Origin: Hoyosella sp. YIM 151337
Lineage (GTDB): Bacteria; Actinomycetota; Actinomycetes; Mycobacteriales; Mycobacteriaceae
Assembly: GCF_026041215.1 (NCBI RefSeq)
Contig: NZ_JAPEIQ010000043.1
Span: 62,001-126,000, forward strand
DNA length: 64,000 nucleotides
Direction of reading: 5' to 3'
Both the position numbers and the translations under genes were made by a program. How positions within the stretch are numbered: the first letter of the stretch is position 1; the number at the start of each line of letters is the position of its first letter. The notes below the pieces were generated by a model. The model saw nothing but the letters and a program-made list of their open reading frames with translations. It did no database searches and was not told the origin of the DNA. Below, piece by piece: positions 54,600-63,482 of the stretch.

Positions 54600-56465
54600 A
54601 TGGCAGACAACACGACAGAGCGGGTTGTAGTACGGTTCGCGGGGGACTCCGGTGACGGCATGCAACTCACAGGAGAACGCTTCGCGTCCTCCACCGCCAT
54701 CTTCGGCAACGATCTCGCGACACTCCCCGATTTTCCAGCCGAGATTAGAGCCCCACAAGGCACCATTCCAGGGGTCTCATCGTTCCAGATCCATTTCGCT
54801 GGCCACGACATCCTCACACCTGGTGACCGTCCCGACGTACTGGTCGTCATGAACCCCGCGGCCCTGCACGCGAACCTCAAAGATTTGCGTAGCGGCGGCG
54901 TCATCATCGCGAACAGTGACGAGTTCACCAAACGCAACGTACAAAAAGCGGGATACACCACGAACCCACTCGAAGACGACTCGCTCGACAGTTACCAGGT
55001 TCACCCAGTCGCGATGACGTCGCTCACCGAGGGTGCCGTCGCGCCCGCGGGCGTCGGCAAGAAGGACGCTTCCCGCTGTAAGAATATGTTTGCCCTGGGC
55101 CTTCTGTCCTGGATGTACCACCGGCCTGTCGCACACACCGAGCAGTTCTTGCGGCGCAAATTCGCGAAGGCACCCGCTGTCGCGGATGCGAACGTTCTCG
55201 CGTTGCATGCTGGCTGGAACTACGGCGAGACGATCGAATCGGCGGTCGCCCGCATCGAGATTCCGCCCGCGCGGTTACCGCCGGGCAAGTACCGGCAGAT
55301 CACCGGCAATATCGCCCTGGCGTACGGCATTGTTGCCGCAGGGCAGTGCGCGCGCATGCCCGTCCTTCTTGGGTCGTACCCGATCACGCCAGCAAGCAGC
55401 ATCCTGCATGAGCTCAGCAAGCACAAAAACTTCGGCGTCACGACCATTCAGGCAGAAGACGAAATCGCCGCGGTAGGTGCGGCACTTGGCGCCTCGTTCG
55501 GCGGGGCGCTCGGGGTTACCACAACATCGGGCCCAGGTCTCGCGCTCAAGGCGGAGACCATCGGGCTCGCCGTGATGACCGAGTTACCGCTGATAGTAGT
55601 CGACGTCCAGCGCGGTGGGCCCTCCACCGGACTTCCCACGAAGACCGAGCAGGCGGACCTGCTGCAGGCTTTTTACGGTCGCAATGGGGAGTCGCCGGTG
55701 GCAGTGCTAGCTCCGGCATCTCCCGCCGACTGTTTTGACATCGCGCTGGAAGCAGCCAGGATCGCACTGACGTACCGCACGCCGGTCATCGTGCTGTCGG
55801 ACGGAATGATCGCGAACGGCAGCGAACCCTGGCGCATCCCTGACGTCTCCACGTTGCCGGAATTTTCCGCAGATTTTGCGACCGAACCCAACGCACCCGA
55901 CGGTTCTGGGGAGTATTGGCCGTATCAGCGCGACCCACACACTCTCGCACGCGAGTGGGCGATACCCGGCACCCCCGGGCTCGAGCACCGCATAGGTGGT
56001 CTCGAGAAAGCTGATGGCAAGGGCGGCATTTCGTACGACCCAGAAAACCACGACACAATGGTGCGGCTGCGCCACGCCAAGATCGATGGCATCGACGTTC
56101 CCAACGTAGAGGTCGACGACCCAACCGGCGACGCGGATGTGCTCGTCGTCGGATGGGGGTCGACACACGGGCCGATCGGTGCGGGCTGCCGCCGCGTGCG
56201 GCGCCGGGGATTGAGCGTCGCGCAGGCACATCTGCGGTATCTCAACCCGCTACCAGCGAATCTCGGTGACGTACTGCGGCGCTATGAACGCGTCGTTGTG
56301 CCGGAAATGAACCTCGGACAGCTGGGAATGCTGCTTCGCTCGAAGTTCTTGATCGACGCGATTCCCTACACCAAAGTCAGCGGTATGCCGTTCAAGGCGG
56401 AGGAAGTAGAGCAGATGCTGCTCGATCAGCTGGCGCCCACGACAGCCAAAGCAGGTGCACGATGA
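54600..56465 (+). CDS. korA: 2-oxoacid:ferredoxin oxidoreductase alpha subunit, KorA type (gamma-alpha fusion)
   Basis: A 621-aa subunit that with KorB converts 2-oxoglutarate to succinyl-CoA and reduced ferredoxin. Residues 8-190 are the gamma domain (VVVRFAGDSGDGMQLTGERF). The alpha domain starts near 230 with GSYPITPASSILHELSKHKN and TTIQAEDEIAAVGAALGASF, then TTSGPGLALKAETIGLAV, typical of pyruvate/KOR enzymes. ATG 54600 has AAAGGA upstream; the frame opens earlier at 54540 without support. ATG of korB overlaps its stop by 4 bases. Confidence 0.93.
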   Translation: MADNTTERVVVRFAGDSGDGMQLTGERFASSTAIFGNDLATLPDFPAEIRAPQGTIPGVSSFQIHFAGHDILTPGDRPDVLVVMNPAALHANLKDLRSGGVIIANSDEFTKRNVQKAGYTTNPLEDDSLDSYQVHPVAMTSLTEGAVAPAGVGKKDASRCKNMFALGLLSWMYHRPVAHTEQFLRRKFAKAPAVADANVLALHAGWNYGETIESAVARIEIPPARLPPGKYRQITGNIALAYGIVAAGQCARMPVLLGSYPITPASSILHELSKHKNFGVTTIQAEDEIAAVGAALGASFGGALGVTTTSGPGLALKAETIGLAVMTELPLIVVDVQRGGPSTGLPTKTEQADLLQAFYGRNGESPVAVLAPASPADCFDIALEAARIALTYRTPVIVLSDGMIANGSEPWRIPDVSTLPEFSADFATEPNAPDGSGEYWPYQRDPHTLAREWAIPGTPGLEHRIGGLEKADGKGGISYDPENHDTMVRLRHAKIDGIDVPNVEVDDPTGDADVLVVGWGSTHGPIGAGCRRVRRRGLSVAQAHLRYLNPLPANLGDVLRRYERVVVPEMNLGQLGMLLRSKFLIDAIPYTKVSGMPFKAEEVEQMLLDQLAPTTAKAGAR

Positions 56466-57394
56466 ATGGACTCGACCTCATCCCGCTGAGCGAAAGCCCG
56501 CAAAAAGCGAAAGACTTCAAGTCCGACCAGGAAGTCCGCTGGTGTCCCGGTTGTGGCGACTACATTGTTTTGAACGCCGTGCAGGCGTTCCTCCCTTCGC
56601 TGGGTCTGAAACGCGAAAACATCGTGTTCATTTCCGGTATTGGGTGTTCTTCGCGGTTCCCGTATTACCTGAATACCTACGGCATGCACTCGATCCACGG
56701 CCGCGCCCCGGCGATCGCGACGGGACTCGCCGTCGCGCGGCCAGACCTGTCAGTGTGGGTAGTGACAGGTGACGGCGACGCATTGTCTATCGGCGGCAAC
56801 CATTTCATCCATGCGCTCCGCCGCAACGTCAACCTAAAGATCTTGCTGTTTAACAACCGCATCTACGGCCTGACAAAAGGACAGTACTCACCAACATCCG
56901 AAGCCGGGAAGATCACCTCGTCAACACCAATGGGTTCGCTCGATCATCCCTTCAATCCGGTGTCGCTGGCGCTTGGCGCGGACGCCACATTCGTCGGGCG
57001 TGCGCTCGACTCTGATCGACAAGGACTGACAGAGGTGCTCGAAGCGGCCGCCCGTCATCGGGGTGCCGCGTTCGTCGAGATCTACCAGAACTGCCCGATT
57101 TTCAACCAGGGCGCGTTCGACGCTCTCAAAACGGATGATGGCGAATCGTTGCTGCTGCGGTTGCAGCCGGGGATCGAGGTCGACGGCCGAATCCACGACC
57201 CCTCTGACCCCGATCCGACCGGCGCCTTCGCCTTGTCTCGTATCGAGGGCCGGACGCCGATCGGTATCTTCCGGCAGGTTGAGCGACCGGCGTACGACGA
57301 CCTGGTGCGCGATCAAGTGGCGCAGGCGCAAGCTTCGGCGCAGCCGAACCTGCAGTACCTGCTCGATGGGCATGACACCTGGGTGGTGGAGTAG
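56462..57394 (+). CDS. korB: 2-oxoacid:ferredoxin oxidoreductase beta subunit, KorB type
   Basis: A 310-aa thiamine diphosphate subunit. CPGCGDYIVLNAVQAFLPSL near residue 25 and GIGCSSRFPYYLNTYGMHSI hold cluster cysteines; VTGDGDALSIGGNHFIHALR with NNRIYGLTKGQYSPTSEAGK is the TPP-magnesium site. No extra ferredoxin domain is fused, so an external ferredoxin such as the one at 53470 is needed. The operon ends at the hairpin at 57417-57453. Confidence 0.93.
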   Translation: MNGLDLIPLSESPQKAKDFKSDQEVRWCPGCGDYIVLNAVQAFLPSLGLKRENIVFISGIGCSSRFPYYLNTYGMHSIHGRAPAIATGLAVARPDLSVWVVTGDGDALSIGGNHFIHALRRNVNLKILLFNNRIYGLTKGQYSPTSEAGKITSSTPMGSLDHPFNPVSLALGADATFVGRALDSDRQGLTEVLEAAARHRGAAFVEIYQNCPIFNQGAFDALKTDDGESLLLRLQPGIEVDGRIHDPSDPDPTGAFALSRIEGRTPIGIFRQVERPAYDDLVRDQVAQAQASAQPNLQYLLDGHDTWVVE

Positions 57395-57416
57395 GGGGCG
57401 TGTTTCGAGAGAGAAG

Positions 57417-57453
57417 GCGATTTCTCCCCAGTCACGGGCCGGGGAGAAATCGC
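57417..57453. terminator. Strong hairpin between korB and the secreted protein gene
   Basis: GCGATTTCTCCCC (57417-57429) and GGGGAGAAATCGC (57441-57453) form a perfect 13-bp stem with an 11-base loop between converging genes. Good candidate for a bidirectional terminator. Confidence 0.7.
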
Positions 57454-57475
57454 GTTACCGCGTGGGTGAGAGTTC

Positions 57476-57886
57476 TTAGCTGCCGGAGATGCTTCCGAAG
57501 CCGCCGCCGCCGTTGGCTGTTGGGATCACAAAGGGTCCATCGATTCGGGCGAATGGAATGAGATCACTATCCTCGCACAGGGCTTGCGTGAAGTAGGTGC
57601 CGTCGGGGAGGGCATCGAAGGTTACGGTTTCCTCGATAGCACCATCCTCATCTCCGTCGGCAACATGTGCCTCGTCCATATATGAAAGGTCGTTCGAAAC
57701 GACCATCAGGTTGCACGCGAAACCTGGCTCCCCCGTCAGACCGAGGGCGAAAGAAATCTCGTCGCCGCTCGCAGTGACGTGGGCAGTTCCCGTCACCGCC
57801 GCTGCGCTGGCGCCTGTGCCCAAGGTAAGTGCGAGTGCTGTTGCAGCAGCGAACGCAGTTGTACGCCCGATGACGTGACTCTTCAT
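57476..57886 (-). CDS. Small secreted protein of unknown function
   Basis: A 136-aa protein with a clear signal peptide: basic start MKSHVIGR, hydrophobic stretch TTAFAAATALALTLGTGASA, and likely cleavage after Ala-Ser-Ala near residue 28. The mature ~108 residues are acidic (ADGDEDGAIEETVTFDALPD), with two cysteines that could form one disulfide (FACNLMVV, ALCEDSD) and end in a Gly/Ser-rich tail. No enzyme motif is seen. Mature size and beta-rich character resemble small exported proteins of actinomycetes of unknown role. Confidence 0.75.
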   Translation of the reverse strand: MKSHVIGRTTAFAAATALALTLGTGASAAAVTGTAHVTASGDEISFALGLTGEPGFACNLMVVSNDLSYMDEAHVADGDEDGAIEETVTFDALPDGTYFTQALCEDSDLIPFARIDGPFVIPTANGGGGFGSISGS

Positions 57887-58234
57887 CGCAGATGTCTCCT
57901 ATTTCCAGGGCATGCAGTAAACACTGCAGCTCGGGTGTGGGTGCGCGGAGCTCGTGTGCCTGCTGCTCGACGACGAAACAAGGCATGGCGTACGTGACTC
58001 CTGTGCCCGCTGGGGCTTGAGGAGCATATCCGGCAGAATGCCGCGGAGTTTGAGCTATTTGTGCAAATTAGGCTGTTTGACTGACATGTGGACCTGGTCG
58101 CCAGAGCGTCCCCCAGGGGCGTGTGACCGAGGCCGGAGGCCTCTCTCATCGGGAGTGCGCGATGTCCAGTAGTCAAGTTTGTCTAGCTGCGGTAGAGTGA
58201 GTCTAGACAAATTTGATTAGTAAAGGAGGCCGCG
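57887..58234. promoter_or_regulatory. Intergenic region with inverted repeat ahead of the VOC gene
   Basis: The repeat CAAGTTTGTCTAG (58174-58186) and CTAGACAAATTTG (58203-58215) has 12 of 13 pairs, centres 29 bases apart, and the inner arm GTCTAGAC (58201-58208) is itself a palindrome. It lies 20 bases before the VOC start and is the likely site of the downstream PadR regulator. The rest of the stretch is the promoter side of the secreted-protein gene and shows nothing else. Confidence 0.55.
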
Positions 58235-58624
58235 ATGGCTTCGCTCGCGCCGTACGTCATGGTGGATGACGCAAGGGTGTTCAAGAACTTCGTAGAACAG
58301 GTCTTCGGGGCTGAGGTGCTTACGGTTGTCCCGCTGCCGGAGGACCCGTCGCGGACGCTTCACGCTCAGGCGCGAATCGGTGACGACATCTTCTACTTCG
58401 CGGATTCCGGCCCTGGTGGCATGAAGTGTTTGGACTCGCCTGACGAGCCGGTGCACATCCAGATGTGGACGACAGTGGCAGACCCGGACACTTCGTTCTC
58501 CCGGGCGATTGCCGCCGGGGCCCGACCGGTCCTGGAGGTCAGCGAACTAGAGGACGGCACGAGGTCGGGCGGATTCGTCGATCCATTCGGCACGCTGTGG
58601 TGGGTCAACAGTCAGGCTCAGTAA
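58235..58624 (+). CDS. VOC (glyoxalase/PhnB-like) domain protein
   Basis: A 129-aa single vicinal oxygen chelate domain: YVMVDDARVFKNFVEQVFGA, EPVHIQMWTTVADPDTSFSR and GGFVDPFGTLWWVNSQ. The metal-ligand positions typical of glyoxalase I are only partly present (His in HIQMW, no clear Glu in the last strand), so it may bind a ligand rather than isomerise. RBS AAAGGAGG precedes ATG 58235. It is the first gene of a VOC-PadR pair. Confidence 0.85.
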   Translation: MASLAPYVMVDDARVFKNFVEQVFGAEVLTVVPLPEDPSRTLHAQARIGDDIFYFADSGPGGMKCLDSPDEPVHIQMWTTVADPDTSFSRAIAAGARPVLEVSELEDGTRSGGFVDPFGTLWWVNSQAQ

Positions 58625-58640
58625 CTTAATCGGAGGTCAT

Positions 58641-59204
58641 ATGTCGGCGGTGCGGTTGCTGGTGCTCGGTGCAGTGCGCAGGAGGGGGTGCGCCCACGGC
58701 TATCAGGTCCGCTCCGACTTGGAATCATGGGGTGCGCACGAGTGGTCAACCGCGGCGCCGGGGTCGATCTACCACGCGCTCAAATCGATGGCCGGGCGCG
58801 GTTTGCTCGCCGTTCACGAAGAGGCTGCGAGCGATGCGGGAGGTCCGCCCCGCATCGAGTACGAGCTGACGGCCGAAGGGGAAGCCGCCTACTTCTCGCT
58901 GCTCCGTGAGGCGCTCTCCGGCAGGGATGACAAGCTCGACGAGCTGACGGCGGCCGTGGGCCTCATCGACGATCTTCCCCGCGCGGAGGCAATCGAACTC
59001 CTTCACAAGCGTGCCGAAGCAATGGACTTGTGGTTGCGGAGCATTCGTGAGCATGTCCCGACGGATGCCAACCTCGATGAGTGGGGACCAGTTGGTGAGG
59101 TGATCGGGCTGTGGACGACTACTGCCAGGACTCGCGCAGAGTGGACTCGCGGTCTGATCAGCCGTCTGGAGGGCGGGGCGTTCACGATGGCGGACGAGCG
59201 CTAA
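58641..59204 (+). CDS. PadR family transcriptional regulator
   Basis: A 187-aa regulator. The winged helix has LLVLGAVRRRGCAHGYQVRS and AAPGSIYHALKSMAGRGLLA, then PPRIEYELTAEGEAAYFSLL, and a long C-terminal helical dimerisation domain follows. PadR proteins repress their own operons and detoxification genes until a small ligand binds. It sits 16 bases after the VOC gene, with the repeat at 58174-58215 upstream, and overlaps the Lrp gene end by 4 bases. Confidence 0.87.
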   Translation: MSAVRLLVLGAVRRRGCAHGYQVRSDLESWGAHEWSTAAPGSIYHALKSMAGRGLLAVHEEAASDAGGPPRIEYELTAEGEAAYFSLLREALSGRDDKLDELTAAVGLIDDLPRAEAIELLHKRAEAMDLWLRSIREHVPTDANLDEWGPVGEVIGLWTTTARTRAEWTRGLISRLEGGAFTMADER

Positions 59205-59680
59205 CTCAACTCCCGGGCCAGCGCATCGATCAGCGGCCCGACGCGCAACGGTATCCGGCGGCTCAAAACGATCTCCGTTCGCGTCCGGACAACTCCCGGT
59301 GTGCCGATAATCCGCTGGATCACGCGCTCGAGCTCGTTATTGTCTTTGGCCACGACTTGGCAGATCAGATCACCTTCGCCAGCGATCGAATCAGCCGCAA
59401 TGACCTCGGGTATCGCGGCGAGCAATCGGCTCGTCTGATCCAGCTGTCCCTGGGCCAGATGTATATGGATGTACGCGCGGCCGCTGAACCCCAGGCCGGC
59501 GGGGGATATCTGCGGCGCGTAGCTTTCGATGACTCCTGCACGCTGCAGCTTGTCGATGCGCGCCTGCGCGGTGCCGCGGGCAATCCCGAGTTGACGCGCG
59601 TATTCACGCACACCAGCCCTCGGCTGTTCCACGAGCAACCGCAAGATCGTCAGGTCGAGCCGATCGAATTCCGGGGCCAT
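59201..59680 (-). CDS. Lrp/AsnC family regulator
   Basis: A 159-aa regulator with N-terminal HTH (LDLTILRLLVEQPRAGVREY, ARQLGIARGTAQARIDKLQR) and C-terminal RAM domain (GRAYIHIHLAQGQLDQTSRL, DLICQVVAKDNNELERVIQR). Lrp-type proteins sense amino acids. It is divergent from the indolepyruvate:ferredoxin oxidoreductase gene, whose substrates come from aromatic amino acids, so it probably regulates that gene. Confidence 0.9.
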   Translation of the reverse strand: MAPEFDRLDLTILRLLVEQPRAGVREYARQLGIARGTAQARIDKLQRAGVIESYAPQISPAGLGFSGRAYIHIHLAQGQLDQTSRLLAAIPEVIAADSIAGEGDLICQVVAKDNNELERVIQRIIGTPGVVRTRTEIVLSRRIPLRVGPLIDALARELS

Positions 59681-59884
59681 ATCACCTCATATGCAGATGG
59701 CACACCAGGGGTATGCCTGATCGTGCGTTGACTGTACCAATGGCTCAATGTGTTGCGCATCACTTGCGGGGTTTCCGTCCTATCAGGCTAACTAGTAGGC
59801 ACATGGACATTTATGAGCCGGATCACACCCGATTTTGGCTCACGCCGGGAGTCACCCATTCCAGGCGCGACAGGAGGTGCCACG

Positions 59885-62800
59885 ATGACCACGTCCGAGG
59901 CTGCCCATGGTGCGGACATCACCACTGGCGGCAAAAGGAAGACCGAATCCTTCTATCTCGATGAGAGATACGAACGCGAAGACGGCGTTGTATACCTGAC
60001 CGGTATTCAGGCGCTGGTCCGCATGCTCCTTGATCGCGCCCGCCAGGATCGCCGCAGCGGGGTGAAGACCGCGACCTTCGTCTCCGGTTATGAAGGATCG
60101 CCACTTGCTGGCTACGACCTCGAACTCATTCGGCAGCGCAACCTCATCGGCAAGCTCGATATTGTGCACCAGCCGGGCCTCAACGAGGAGTACGGCGCAA
60201 CTGCGGTGATGGGCAGTCAAATCACACGCGGTGTCGGCACGCTTACGTGCGACGGTGTCACTGGAATCTGGTACGGCAAAGCACCCGGTCTCGACCGGTC
60301 GACGGACGCGCTGCGGCACGCGAACATGATCGGCACCGACCCCATGGGTGGGGCGGTGGCGCTAGTGGGGGACGATCCCGGTGCGAAGTCTTCGACAATC
60401 CCGTCAGCGTCCGAAGCGCTGATGGCGGACATGTACATGCCCGTGCTATATCCGGGTGATAGCCAAGACGTCGTCGAACTCGGTGTACACGCGCAGTACA
60501 TGTCTCGTTTTACGGGCCTGTGGACGGGTTTGAAGGTTGTGACCGCAGTCGCCGATGGCGCAGGTACGGTGCAGGTCAACCGGCACATGTCGGCGCCGCT
60601 TCTTGGTCACTCGGAACCAAGTAAGCATCAGCCGACCGGCATGGTACTGGGCAAGACGCTTGCCGCGCTCGAGCGCAGCCTCCACGAGGTGCGGTTGCCG
60701 CGCGCGCTCGAGTACGCACGCAATAACGGGCTCAACAAGATCACCCGTAGCGGCGCCAATGACCGGATCGGTGTCATCGCGTCCGGCAAGACGTATCTTG
60801 ACCTGCAAAGCGCTTTCCGCACGCTCCGCATCACCGATGCGGACCTCGCCCGGTTCGGTATTCGTGTGCTCAAGCTCGGCATGATCTATCCGCTAGAGCC
60901 GCGCATCGTCGAGACCTTCGCGGACGGCCTCGAAGAGATCATCGTCATTGAGGAAAAGCATTCGTTCATCGAGTCGGCGGTCCGCGACCTCCTGTACGGG
61001 CGCGTCAACGCGCCGCGCATTATCGGACGCAAGGCCGTCGACGGTTCGGTGCTGTTCCCCGTGACAGGTGAACTGGACCTCGACACCGTCGCGAAAGGTA
61101 TGGCAAAGGCCCTCAAACCCCGCGGGATCGAAGCAGTCAAGGCCTACTACAAGCGTCCCCGCGCACGCACATTGTCGCTACCGCTCGCAGTGCGCAGCCC
61201 ATACTTCTGCTCCGGCTGTCCGCACAACTCGTCCACCAAGGTGGACGACAACACACTCGTCGGCGGCGGCATCGGCTGTCACGCGATGGTGCTGCTGATG
61301 GATGAAAAGCAGGTCGGCAACGTCACCGGTGCGACCCAGATGGGTGGCGAGGGCGTGCAATGGATCGGCATGGCACCCTTCCTCGAAGAAGGTCACCTGG
61401 TGCAGAACATCGGTGACGGCACGTTCATGCACTCAGGATCGCTCGCTGTTCGCGCAGCGGTCGCTGCTGGCGTCAACATCACCTATAAGTTGCTGTACAA
61501 CAGCGCGGTCGCGATGACGGGCGGCCAGCATCCAGTCGGTGAAATGACGGTCGAACAGATCACCAAGATCCTCATTGATGAGCGCGTCGCGAAGGTGGTC
61601 ATCACCAGCGACAACCCGAAGCGAATCAACCGGAAGCTCTTGCCGAAGGGCGTTGACGTGCGTCCGCGCGACGACCTGATGGACGTGCAGCGGGAACTGG
61701 CGCAGGTCCCCGGCGTAACCGTTCTCATCCACGATCAGGAATGTGCGGCGCAGAAGCGGCGCAAGCGCAAGCGCGGCAAGGTCGCCACACCCACCACCAA
61801 GGTCATGATCAATGAGCGTGTGTGTGAAGGCTGTGGAGACTGCGGTGAGAAGTCCAACTGTCTCTCCGTGCAGCCGATCGACACCGACTTCGGCCGCAAG
61901 ACCCAAATCAACCAGTCGTCGTGCAACCTCGATTACTCCTGCATCAAGGGTGACTGCCCCTCATTCATGACAATCACGCCGGGGGAGAAGCAGCAGCACC
62001 AGATGCTGCCGCCGCTGAGCCTCGACGACTTGCCGCACCCGAAGTACTACTCAGGCCGCGACGAGTTCGATATGCGCGTCATGGGTATCGGCGGCACTGG
62101 CGTGGTGACGGTGAGCCAGGTGCTCGCCATGGGGTCTGTCATCGACGGTCACGCGGTGCGCACACTCGACCAGACCGGACTCGCCCAGAAGGGCGGCGCC
62201 GTGGTGTCCGACATCAAGATGACGGACGGTCCCGAGGAACTGTCCGCGAAGGTCGGTGAAGGTTCGTGCGACCTGTATCTGGGCTGTGATGCGCTCGTCG
62301 CGACCGACCCGCAGAACCTCAAGGTCGCGTCGCCGAACAAGACGATCGCCGTCATTTCGACGACGAAGGTCGCTACGGGCCAGATGGTCACTGACACCAG
62401 CGCGACCTATCCGGCCGACAGCTCGATCCACTCGGCGATCGACGCTGCGACGAAGCAAGTGCATTACCTCGATGCAGCGGACCTGGCGGACCGCCTCTTC
62501 GGTGACGAGCAGTACGCCAACATGATCCTCGTCGGTGCTGCGCTGCAGACCGGTGTGCTCCCGATCAGCGAGTCTGCAATCGAGCAGGCGATCGTTCTGA
62601 ATGGCGTCGCAGTGGAGAAGAACATACAGGCCTTGCGTCGCGGACGGCAGTCAGTTGCTGATCCAGATGCGCTCGCCGCCGCGATGCGTCAGGAACCGAA
62701 GAAGCGGGCGATTTCCTCGCAGGCACGGCAGCTTGGCGCGCTGATCGGTATGCCGCATCCGTCTGAGGCGATCGAGACCCGCATCGACGAGCTCATCGCA

Positions 62801-63370
62801 TACCAGGATCTCAAGTATGCGAAGAAGTACGTGGCGTTCGTCGCGGAGACGTACCGGGCTGAGAAGGCGGTACAGCCGAGCTCGACCGTCCTCACCGAAA
62901 CCGTCGCGATGTATCTGCACAAGCTGATGGCGTACAAGGACGAGTACGAGGTTGCGCGCCTTGCGCTACTCCCGGAGATTCGTGAGCAGATCGAAGGCGA
63001 GTTCGGTAAGGGCGCGAAAGTGCATTACAAGCTGCACCCGCCGATGCTGCGCGCCATGGGCATGAAGAACAAGATGACGTTCGGTCAGTGGTTCGATCCG
63101 GCGTTCCGCAGCCTGAAGTCGATGAAGAAGCTGCGCGGCACGAAGCTCGATCCCTTCGGTAAGGCAGAGGTCCGTAAGACCGAACGGGAACTCATCGACG
63201 AATACATCGGTGCGATGCGCACAGTATTCGCGGGCCTCGGCGCCGAAACGCTCAGCACCGCTGTGGAGACCGCCGCTCTGCCAGACATGGTCCGAGGCTA
63301 CGAGGACATCAAGATGCGCAACGTGGCGAAGTACCGAAAGGCACTGGCGCAGCGGCTGGCACGCCAGTAG
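59885..63370 (+). CDS. Indolepyruvate/2-oxoacid:ferredoxin oxidoreductase, giant single-chain type
   Basis: A 1161-aa TPP enzyme with all parts in one chain. N-terminal pyrimidine-type domain (GVVYLTGIQALVRMLLDRAR, ATFVSGYEGSPLAGYDLELI), then the TPP-binding part CSGCPHNSSTKVDDNTLVGG near residue 442 and GIGCHAMVLLM. A ferredoxin-like cysteine set lies around residues 646-690 (VCEGCGDCGEKSNCLSVQPI, SSCNLDYSCIKGDCPSF). The gamma-type domain (MGIGGTGVVTVSQVLAMGSV) follows. It converts aryl- or branched 2-oxoacids to acyl-CoA and reduced ferredoxin. ATG 59885 has AGGAGGT seven bases upstream. The stop is followed by a terminator at 63382-63410. Confidence 0.92.
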   Translation: MTTSEAAHGADITTGGKRKTESFYLDERYEREDGVVYLTGIQALVRMLLDRARQDRRSGVKTATFVSGYEGSPLAGYDLELIRQRNLIGKLDIVHQPGLNEEYGATAVMGSQITRGVGTLTCDGVTGIWYGKAPGLDRSTDALRHANMIGTDPMGGAVALVGDDPGAKSSTIPSASEALMADMYMPVLYPGDSQDVVELGVHAQYMSRFTGLWTGLKVVTAVADGAGTVQVNRHMSAPLLGHSEPSKHQPTGMVLGKTLAALERSLHEVRLPRALEYARNNGLNKITRSGANDRIGVIASGKTYLDLQSAFRTLRITDADLARFGIRVLKLGMIYPLEPRIVETFADGLEEIIVIEEKHSFIESAVRDLLYGRVNAPRIIGRKAVDGSVLFPVTGELDLDTVAKGMAKALKPRGIEAVKAYYKRPRARTLSLPLAVRSPYFCSGCPHNSSTKVDDNTLVGGGIGCHAMVLLMDEKQVGNVTGATQMGGEGVQWIGMAPFLEEGHLVQNIGDGTFMHSGSLAVRAAVAAGVNITYKLLYNSAVAMTGGQHPVGEMTVEQITKILIDERVAKVVITSDNPKRINRKLLPKGVDVRPRDDLMDVQRELAQVPGVTVLIHDQECAAQKRRKRKRGKVATPTTKVMINERVCEGCGDCGEKSNCLSVQPIDTDFGRKTQINQSSCNLDYSCIKGDCPSFMTITPGEKQQHQMLPPLSLDDLPHPKYYSGRDEFDMRVMGIGGTGVVTVSQVLAMGSVIDGHAVRTLDQTGLAQKGGAVVSDIKMTDGPEELSAKVGEGSCDLYLGCDALVATDPQNLKVASPNKTIAVISTTKVATGQMVTDTSATYPADSSIHSAIDAATKQVHYLDAADLADRLFGDEQYANMILVGAALQTGVLPISESAIEQAIVLNGVAVEKNIQALRRGRQSVADPDALAAAMRQEPKKRAISSQARQLGALIGMPHPSEAIETRIDELIAYQDLKYAKKYVAFVAETYRAEKAVQPSSTVLTETVAMYLHKLMAYKDEYEVARLALLPEIREQIEGEFGKGAKVHYKLHPPMLRAMGMKNKMTFGQWFDPAFRSLKSMKKLRGTKLDPFGKAEVRKTERELIDEYIGAMRTVFAGLGAETLSTAVETAALPDMVRGYEDIKMRNVAKYRKALAQRLARQ

Positions 63371-63381
63371 CAAAGAACTCG

Positions 63382-63410
63382 TTTGGGGCCGAGACCGGTT
63401 CGGCCCCAAA
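63382..63410 (+). terminator. Intrinsic terminator after the oxidoreductase
   Basis: TTTGGGGCCG (63382-63391) and CGGCCCCAAA (63401-63410) pair perfectly about a 9-base loop and are followed by TGTTTCTTG. This is the clearest intrinsic terminator in the window. Confidence 0.75.
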
Positions 63411-63482
63411 TGTTTCTTGCGCGCCACGCGTGCTCAAGCTGGGCGTAACCTTCTGTTGAGCTGAGACCGGCACGCTCCCGGG

